Source of the DNA: Paracoccaceae bacterium
GTDB lineage: Bacteria; Pseudomonadota; Alphaproteobacteria; Rhodobacterales; Rhodobacteraceae
DNA length: 5,163 nt
NCBI GenBank assembly: GCA_026709725.1
Contig: JAPOSK010000045.1
Location: 1-5,163, forward strand
Direction: 5' to 3'
Part shown: positions 1 to 5,163 of the stretch, one piece after another
Position numbering within the stretch: the stretch's first letter is position 1
Layout: every line of letters starts with the position of its first letter
Made by a program: the position numbers and the translations under genes
The notes under the pieces: generated by a model
The model's input: only the letters and a program-made list of their open reading frames with translations
What the model was told of the DNA's origin: nothing
Database searches by the model: none

Positions 1-4
1 CGAA

Positions 5-3000
5 TTATTCCTTAGCTCGATAGAAGAGCACATTCAATCGCAGTCGGCCTGCGAGGCCATTGATGGGTCCAAATCTCTGCATTACTGGGCCACCAGGAGA
101 TTCCGCGCCATAGACTGTCCCGATGAAAATCACGTCGCGCTCGTCACCCTGAACATTCTCCAGATTCTTAACAAAGAAGCTCTCAAGGCCATCGTTACGA
201 ACTTGCCAGTCGTCGATGTATGCATTTGCCCGGTGACTATTTCGTAGGGCGTACTCAAGCTCATTAGTTATCAAATCACGTTGCTTTTGATTCAGTGTTA
301 CAACCCCTAGCGATCGGTCAGGCTCGTGATACATGAACTTCAGGATTGCATCGATCATGGCCGTTGCTTCAGGGCCGTTTACACCTGCCTTGTAGCTGCC
401 ATCAACTTTGACATAGGAAACACCCATGTCTTTGCGGTTCTCATTCGCCGAGGGAAAGACAATCAGATTGTCGTCGTAGACTAGCCGGTTTGAGAACTTA
501 ATGAGGCCAGAGTGCCTTGAACGGTAATGCCAGCGCAATCGACGCTTTGGACGAAAAGCGGCGTTTGCCATCTCTAAAATCGATTCGTCCAGAACAGTCT
601 CATCCTCATCCGCGTCCTCATCGTCGACCATGCGGCGGAAGAAGTTGGTTGGGGGAAGCTGATTGGTGTCGCCAACCACGAGAGCCTGGTTGCATCTTGT
701 TAACGCGCCCACAGCATCTTCGGGCGGCATCTGAGATGCTTCGTCGATAATGCAAAGGTCAAAATGAATGTCACCGCGCCTTAAGTATTGGGCCACCGCG
801 AGGGGCGACATCATCCAACAAGGTTTCAGTTCCTGCAGTGCTTTGCCTGCACGACTTGTCAGATCCCGTAGAGCAACAAACCGCTTCTTCTTGTTAATTT
901 CGTTATCGATCAGGGACATTTCGGACCAAGTCGATTTTGGGCCAACCCGGTTTCCTCTCGGTGGATTAGCGGCGCTATGAACACGTTTTCGAAGGTGATT
1001 TCGAGCCATCCGGATCAACTGTTTGTCGGTGGAGGCTAAACGCCTGCGGAGATCGTCTAGCCGATCACCGTTATACTCTGATAGGATAGGCCCAAACTCT
1101 TGATATATCCGTCGCGACAAATTTCTGGCGATCAGGGCCTTTGTGACTTGAGTTAGGTCGACACCTTCAACGTCGTAAGCAACAAGCCAGCCCACCAGGT
1201 CGGGAAGGCCACATTCAGCATAGACCCGTTTGGCCGCAACGAACTCGGCAAACACGTAGAGTCCGTCGGTATCGTTGACGGCACCGTTTAGGAACTTGCA
1301 GACACCGTCGAAGTCGGCGTCTTTGGTGAAATGTTCCGTGGGCAGGCCAACCTTCTCAGAGAGTTCGGCCAAGGCTGCTCTAGCTGCCTCCGCCGCGGCA
1401 ACAACCCGTTTCGCCGATTCCAGGCACGAAAGAACCTGATCAGCCTCAAAGAGTAGAACCACGGGCAGGTGCCAGTCGGATGGTAGGTCGGAAATCTTGG
1501 TTGCCGCATAGAACTCGTTTTGGAGGCCAGCAGTGTCGGTCTCGCCTCCCGCAAATCTATCTCCCAACACCTCCTGTATGCCGGTTAACGCCCCAAGTCG
1601 CGCTTTCTCATCTCGCAATTCCTTGCAATCCGACACGAGCTCTCGCACCGCCGAGAGAGATTTCGGGAATTCAGGTCCTACATTCTCAAGCAACGATGAA
1701 AGCTGATTGATACTGGTTTCGATGGTCTCCTGTTCACTGGTGAGCCGGGAAATCTCAACTTCTAGCTTGTCAAAATCTCCATCCCAGTTTTCCGCGGAGA
1801 GCTCTGGAACAGACAAGAGTATTTCCAGTCCATCCGTTTGCATCAGATGTCGAACATCTTTCAGTTCCACACCGGGCAGATCACTCTCAATGCGCTCGTA
1901 AAATTCCACCAGTTCAACGAAGAGATCAAAGTTGGTATCCAATTCTCGGAAGTGGTCGCCGAAGAGACTTGGCAAGCCAGAAAGGTTTGAGAAGTTGTTC
2001 CGTTGATCCAGCGCTTCTGCAAGTGCTCGAAAATCGGAAACCGCTTGGTCCTTCTGATACTTGGCTCTCAATGAAAGAGCCTTGTAGGCCTTCTTCGCAG
2101 TTCGAAATCTCGGGGTGAGAAACCCGAATTTTCCACTCTGACCGATAGTGGCAGCATAACGACGCAACTCGTCTGGGCTCTCCTGACCACTCAGTGAGAT
2201 GACATCCTTTAGATTCTCCAATTCGCGTTTTGCACGAACTCCTAGTTCCTGAGCCTGTCGGATGAGCAATGCTGTCTGAGGCTTTGCTAGATTTTCGTCG
2301 CGTATAGCTAGCACCTCTCGCGACGTGCCGAGCAATATGGATTTTGCTTTCTTGATGGTTGAAAGGGACAGTGCCCTCCAACTAGGCGTCGCCTCCAAAA
2401 AAGGCCTTAGTTCGGCGACCAACTGGTTCAATGAGCCCAGCTTATGCCTGGATTTCTCGGCATCTGCCTCCAGTTCGCCCGTATCGACGGTATGAAACCC
2501 GCAGTCCGAGCAAATTTTCTGAACCCGTTTGAGATTGTCGTCCCAAGCCGGGTCGACTGGATTGATTGCCCTCTTTTCGAGTTTCTCAACGCTCCGCTGA
2601 TAAACATCGCAGTCAGCGTTAAATTTCTTCGCTGCCAGCAAGTCGTCAGGGTCAGCCAGATTCCTCAACAGCCCAACATCGACGGTTGCGGCATGGCCCG
2701 ACAGGGCATCCAGTGTTTTGCAAAGCGAATGAAGGTCTTCTTCCCTGCGCCCGCCTTCGAAACCGTATCGGCACAATTCTTGGTGTTCGCTGTCGGCACG
2801 ATGATATTCGTCTGCTGCTTTACGGGCCAACTGGCTGACTTCTTCCACCAAGAACTTGTTGAGATGCGGGAGCGAATGATCACGCCAGTAGTTTTCAGCG
2901 GTCGTAGTTTTGTCCCATGCGGCGGAGAGACGTTCTGCAGCCTCTTGGACCTGCTCATAGTCGGATTGCGAAAACCTGTCGATATCCTCGACGATCAGAT

Positions 3001-4603
3001 TTTGGATGTCGTTGGGCAGTGCCGATAGGGCTTCGTCAGTGGCGATTGAGCGTCCGAGAATTTCATAAACCGTCAAGCCGGCATTGCCGAATTTGGTAGA
3101 GAGCGCTTCAACGTACCTTGCCAGATCTGCTCGATACTTTTTGTAACTTGCGATTTTGGTGTCATAGTCCTTTTCATCGGCTGGCAGTGTCATGTCAACC
3201 CGTGCGCGGAGGGACTCGATCACTTGGGGCCGGCTCGCCCGATCCGCTTGGAGTGCCAGGACAAACTCTCCTAACCCGACCGCCTCCAACCTTGATCGGA
3301 CCACCTCAAGAGCAGCCATTTTCTCTGCAATGAACAACACTTTCTTGCCATCGGCGAGAGCGGCAGCGATAGCATTGACGATCGTTTGAGATTTGCCCGT
3401 CCCTGGCGGTCCTTCCAGCGCAAGATTTCGACCGTCAGCTACATCAACGAGAGTGCTGAATTGAGATGAATCAGCATCAAGCACTAGCTGCGGGACTTTG
3501 GCCTCAACGCTCGGTTCGTCAATTTGGTACTCATCTGCAAATGGACTTGCTGCGCCGTCGTCCGAACCAACAAACAGATTTTGGACAATTTCACTCTCTT
3601 CGAACGAATGTTTATTGGTGTTGAGGTCCTCGTACATTGCCATTCTTGCAGACGGGAAAACCCCGAACACGACCTGACGACGTACCCTGGCTTCAAGGCT
3701 TGTCGGCGCGACATCCTCAATCTGATGTAGATACTCTTCAATCGACCCCCCCGCAAAGAGTGGGAACTCCGTACCAAAGTCACGCCTCAGCTTCTCAGCC
3801 AAAACGAGGTTTGTTTCTACATTCTCGCCAAGCCCCCTTACCCAAAATTCCAGCCCATCTCTGGTCTTGACTCTTTCGATTTCAATCTCCGCCAGCACTA
3901 GTGGCGCGAAGTACGAACCCTGCCCCTCCTTTTCTTTCCATTCCAGAAAACCAAACGCGGCATGCAACACATTTATTCCGGTTTCTTGCGCCCAAGATCG
4001 ACTCTTGGAGAGCACATTCTTAAGTTTTCGCTCAAGGTCGTCCGGCAAAAGCAATGTTTGGATATCTTCGTCAGTATGCCGTCCGTCCTCATGCTCCTGA
4101 TGAGGCAGCGGTAGGTCATACGAAGGTGAGACGCCATTGTTCTTGGCGTGTTGAGAAATCGAAATCTCTTGGGCAGTGCTATGGGGAGACATTCCGAGGC
4201 GTTCACGAACACGGTCCTTGAGAGATCTTTCGGTCCGCTTGGTCTGCTCCAGCGCATCTTCCGAATCCGGATCAATAGCCTCCTGAGCCTCTAAATATGC
4301 TTCGTCAGTTAGCCGGGCTTCATTGAGCGCAGACTGAAATGTCTTGCTCTGTTCATCCTTTGGATCGTCTTCAAGAGCCGGAAGAGGGACAACCCTCATC
4401 CGCTGGTCTTTGAGCAAGTTGTAGGAGAGTACATCGGGGAGTTCATCCACTACGCGAATTACGGAACCGCTGCGCGGACCAAGTTTCGTGGCAATAAGCG
4501 GATTGCGTCGCGATAAATCGAGGATGTTTGACCGCAGGTTATCGATCTTACCGATTAGTAAGTCGACCAGATCCCCTCGCTTCTGGTCTCCAATTCCCTC
4601 CAC
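5..4603 (-). CDS. DUF4011-domain SF1 helicase, Hhe-like defence protein, ending prematurely in motif VI
   Basis: A 1532-residue cytoplasmic protein with no signal peptide or membrane segment. Residues 15-320 look like DUF4011: NILDLSRRNPLIA at 26-38, GINVLHAAFGFLEWKE at 209-224 and APLVLAEIEIE at 233-243. An SF1 (UPF1/Dna2-like) helicase follows: Q-motif region near Q381, Walker A GPPGTGKSQ at 398-406 (K404), motif Ia near 421-435, Walker B IIDEAS at 1285-1290 (D1287, E1288), motif III GDTNQLPP at 1311-1318, WHYRSRH at 1358-1364, motif V ENVQGDERDVIF at 1482-1493 and motif VI RLNVLFYRAKE at 1522-1532. Residues about 471-1240 are a long, mostly helical insertion between Walker A and B. The family normally continues for several hundred residues into a Vsr/PD-(D/E)XK-like nuclease, known as I recall from the Hhe antiphage proteins. 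Here a TAA at 5-7 ends translation inside motif VI. The GTG start has a strong Shine-Dalgarno. The expected role is ATP-driven translocation on nucleic acid coupled to cleavage; as read here the nuclease is absent. Domain identity is confident, the defence role is inferred, and the gene may be a pseudogene. Confidence 0.88.
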   Translation of the reverse strand: MEGIGDQKRGDLVDLLIGKIDNLRSNILDLSRRNPLIATKLGPRSGSVIRVVDELPDVLSYNLLKDQRMRVVPLPALEDDPKDEQSKTFQSALNEARLTDEAYLEAQEAIDPDSEDALEQTKRTERSLKDRVRERLGMSPHSTAQEISISQHAKNNGVSPSYDLPLPHQEHEDGRHTDEDIQTLLLPDDLERKLKNVLSKSRSWAQETGINVLHAAFGFLEWKEKEGQGSYFAPLVLAEIEIERVKTRDGLEFWVRGLGENVETNLVLAEKLRRDFGTEFPLFAGGSIEEYLHQIEDVAPTSLEARVRRQVVFGVFPSARMAMYEDLNTNKHSFEESEIVQNLFVGSDDGAASPFADEYQIDEPSVEAKVPQLVLDADSSQFSTLVDVADGRNLALEGPPGTGKSQTIVNAIAAALADGKKVLFIAEKMAALEVVRSRLEAVGLGEFVLALQADRASRPQVIESLRARVDMTLPADEKDYDTKIASYKKYRADLARYVEALSTKFGNAGLTVYEILGRSIATDEALSALPNDIQNLIVEDIDRFSQSDYEQVQEAAERLSAAWDKTTTAENYWRDHSLPHLNKFLVEEVSQLARKAADEYHRADSEHQELCRYGFEGGRREEDLHSLCKTLDALSGHAATVDVGLLRNLADPDDLLAAKKFNADCDVYQRSVEKLEKRAINPVDPAWDDNLKRVQKICSDCGFHTVDTGELEADAEKSRHKLGSLNQLVAELRPFLEATPSWRALSLSTIKKAKSILLGTSREVLAIRDENLAKPQTALLIRQAQELGVRAKRELENLKDVISLSGQESPDELRRYAATIGQSGKFGFLTPRFRTAKKAYKALSLRAKYQKDQAVSDFRALAEALDQRNNFSNLSGLPSLFGDHFRELDTNFDLFVELVEFYERIESDLPGVELKDVRHLMQTDGLEILLSVPELSAENWDGDFDKLEVEISRLTSEQETIETSINQLSSLLENVGPEFPKSLSAVRELVSDCKELRDEKARLGALTGIQEVLGDRFAGGETDTAGLQNEFYAATKISDLPSDWHLPVVLLFEADQVLSCLESAKRVVAAAEAARAALAELSEKVGLPTEHFTKDADFDGVCKFLNGAVNDTDGLYVFAEFVAAKRVYAECGLPDLVGWLVAYDVEGVDLTQVTKALIARNLSRRIYQEFGPILSEYNGDRLDDLRRRLASTDKQLIRMARNHLRKRVHSAANPPRGNRVGPKSTWSEMSLIDNEINKKKRFVALRDLTSRAGKALQELKPCWMMSPLAVAQYLRRGDIHFDLCIIDEASQMPPEDAVGALTRCNQALVVGDTNQLPPTNFFRRMVDDEDADEDETVLDESILEMANAAFRPKRRLRWHYRSRHSGLIKFSNRLVYDDNLIVFPSANENRKDMGVSYVKVDGSYKAGVNGPEATAMIDAILKFMYHEPDRSLGVVTLNQKQRDLITNELEYALRNSHRANAYIDDWQVRNDGLESFFVKNLENVQGDERDVIFIGTVYGAESPGGPVMQRFGPINGLAGRLRLNVLFYRAKE

Positions 4604-4608
4604 GGGAT

Positions 4609-4614
4609 ACCTCC
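4609..4614 (-). promoter_or_regulatory. Shine-Dalgarno for the helicase GTG start
   Basis: On the minus strand GGAGGT lies five bases before the GTG at 4603-4601. This near-perfect anti-16S match and spacing fix the non-ATG start. Reading further upstream in the same frame gives no other plausible start with a ribosome binding site, and the next residues (MEGIGDQKRGDLVDLL) lead directly into the conserved N-terminal region. Confidence 0.85.
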
Positions 4615-4666
4615 AAACAGTGTTTGACGTGACAGGCGGATGCGAAACCCTATACCGGTCTGCCTC

Positions 4667-4869
4667 CTAAGTCGAACCAATGAACCCGAGGGGCCGGGGC
4701 TGGTGAGTTTTGCGGTGCATTCCGCGCTCAACATGGCCGTAAGCGCCTCCGGGTCGTCGAGTTGGCCGAGAAGCGCGGCATTCCTCCGCGCCACGGCGAA
4801 ATCTCCTAGCGTCAGGGCGGTGAATGTTCCGGTAATGTGCTTGTCAGACCCCGGAAACCCGCATCCCGA
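4667..4869 (-). pseudogene. Decayed 3' end of an AAA+ family ATPase gene
   Basis: Frame A, open from 4869 after a TGA at 4870-4872, reads DKHITGTFTALTLGDFAVAR, then a stretch containing LLGQLDDPEALTAMLSAE and ending CTAK. Shifting by one base near 4707 continues as HQPRPLGFIGST and then TAG at 4667-4669. The pieces join as LTxGDFAxxRR, LDDPEAL, AExxAKP, PRPLGF, which I remember as the C-terminus of AAA+ ATPases annotated in alphaproteobacteria. Restoring one C turns CT into CCT and gives AKPHQPRPLGFIGST. Recognisable similarity begins near 4845; the reading from 4846 to 4869 is doubtful. The ATPase core with its Walker motifs is not upstream in any frame, so this is a truncated, frameshifted relic of some 65 codons, not a working gene. 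It lies 63 bp upstream of the helicase start on the same strand. The family name rests on memory of the tail pattern; the frame switch and stop are seen directly. Confidence 0.5.
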
Positions 4870-4984
4870 TCAACTGGGGAGACGGGAAGGACCATATCCG
4901 ACCGCCAATATCGAAGGGGCAAGGACAAAAAATCACCACAGCGCACATTTCTCCGCATTGCCTTGTTGCCTCCCGCTTCCTATC

Positions 4985-5066
4985 AGTGCCGCTTGGAAGC
5001 CGCGCTGCGGTTAGGGGACTGTCTCTGCAAGTGTGCGGCGGGCACTGCCGTTCAAGCGCCGCTTGG
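4985..5066. repeat. Imperfect 12-bp direct repeat pair
   Basis: AGTGCCGCTTGG at 4985-4996 recurs as AGCGCCGCTTGG at 5055-5066, with 11 of 12 bases identical and starts 70 bp apart. A weaker relative, ACTGCCGTTCAAG, begins at 5044. The copies lie in the gene-free stretch. They may be remnants of a dispersed intergenic repeat, or chance in GC-rich DNA. Confidence 0.3.
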
Positions 5067-5090
5067 GCTAAACGCCGTCGGCACAACGGC
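5053..5090. repeat. Two small tandem hairpins
   Basis: CAAGC-GCC-GCTTG at 5053-5065 forms a 5-bp stem with a 3-base loop. GCCGT-CGGCACA-ACGGC at 5074-5090 forms a 5-bp stem with a 7-base loop. Neither is followed by a T-run on either strand, so intrinsic termination is not supported. They may be simple palindromes of an intergenic repeat. Confidence 0.3.
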
Positions 5091-5105
5091 TTGCGCTTGT
5101 ACGAC

Positions 5106-5163
5106 TAACCCGGATATTTCATGAGTCAGGCCTGCCGCGTTCCTTTTTGTGTGATGATTCAGT
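5106..5163. mobile_element. Possible insertion-sequence edge
   Basis: TAACCCGGATATTTCATGA at 5106-5124, followed by AT-richer sequence running off the window, looks like outer-end sequence I remember near IS elements (IS1380-type in particular). No inverted-repeat partner, target duplication or transposase is in the window, so this is only a pointer. An ATG at 5121 opens a frame running off the window end without a ribosome binding site. Confidence 0.15.

Larger units (their letters stand above)
4870..5163. other. Region with no supportable gene
   Basis: About 290 bp between the ATPase relic and the window end. Several open frames exist on both strands, but none has a convincing ribosome binding site, a recognisable motif or gene-like amino-acid content. 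Their products are rich in Cys, Arg and Pro, as expected from chance frames in GC-rich DNA. No tRNA, rRNA or CRISPR structure is visible. The stretch contains short hairpins (5053-5090), an imperfect 12-bp direct repeat and a possible mobile-element edge near 5106. It may be eroded sequence left upstream of the ATPase relic. Confidence 0.6.

Noticed and set aside
2501..2512. CxxC pair (C698, C701) suggesting a zinc site in the helicase insertion
   Set aside because: No second pair of Cys or His lies at suitable spacing nearby, so zinc binding is not supported.
2444..3028. 194-codon plus-strand open frame
   Set aside because: It lies wholly antisense to the conserved helicase gene, has no ribosome binding site or recognisable domain, and its hydrophobic patches follow from the antisense of Glu/Lys-rich helices.
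4649..4676. Possible promoter for the helicase: TATAGG at 4654-4649 with TTCGAC at 4676-4671, 16-bp spacing, minus strand
   Set aside because: The -35 match is only two of six bases and the -10 is moderate, so it is no better than expected by chance.
4555..4794. 79-codon minus-strand open frame running into the helicase start
   Set aside because: Its first part is the in-frame portion of the ATPase relic. After the frameshift near 4707 it reads unrelated sequence and overlaps the start of the helicase out of frame.
4640..5014. 124-codon plus-strand open frame
   Set aside because: It is antisense to the ATPase relic and rich in Pro, Ser and Cys, with no motif or ribosome binding site.
5053..5090. 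Hairpins as an intrinsic terminator
   Set aside because: The stems are only 5 bp and no T-run follows on either strand.
4837..5124. 95-codon plus-strand and 80-codon minus-strand open frames overlapping each other
   Set aside because: Both have chance-like Arg/Cys-rich composition with no convincing start context or domain; they are typical open frames in GC-rich non-coding DNA.

Overview
The window is dominated by one very large minus-strand gene covering almost all of 5-4603, with about 560 bp of mostly non-coding or degraded sequence upstream of it (4604-5163). The base composition is moderate. The degraded upstream fragment resembles the tail of an AAA+ ATPase that I associate with alphaproteobacteria, notably the Rhodobacterales. 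I therefore lean towards an alphaproteobacterial accessory or defence region, but this is inference; no rRNA, tRNA or housekeeping marker is present to settle it.

The large gene encodes a 1532-residue protein with an N-terminal DUF4011-type domain. A superfamily 1 (UPF1/Dna2-like) helicase core follows, split by an insertion of about 770 largely helical residues between Walker A and Walker B. This is the architecture of the single-protein DUF4011-helicase-nuclease family, which I recall as the antiphage system Hhe (DUF4011-helicase-Vsr). The gene starts at a GTG with an excellent Shine-Dalgarno. It ends at an in-frame TAA inside helicase motif VI, before any C-terminal nuclease domain could be encoded, and only four bases of the window lie beyond that stop. 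Either the copy is broken by a nonsense mutation, or the stop is a sequence-end artefact and the gene continues outside the window.

Upstream on the same strand, 63 bp before the helicase start, lies a short relic (4667 to about 4869) that reads as the last 65-70 codons of an AAA+ ATPase. It needs one single-base frameshift, near 4707, to reach its natural stop. The remaining distal stretch (4870-5163) has no gene I can support. It holds small hairpins, a near-repeat of 12 bp and, at its outer end, a sequence that might be the edge of an insertion sequence.

Taken together the layout looks like a solitary defence-type gene placed beside decayed sequence, as in a turnover-prone genomic island. 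I see no partner gene in the window; the protein, if intact, would be expected to act alone.
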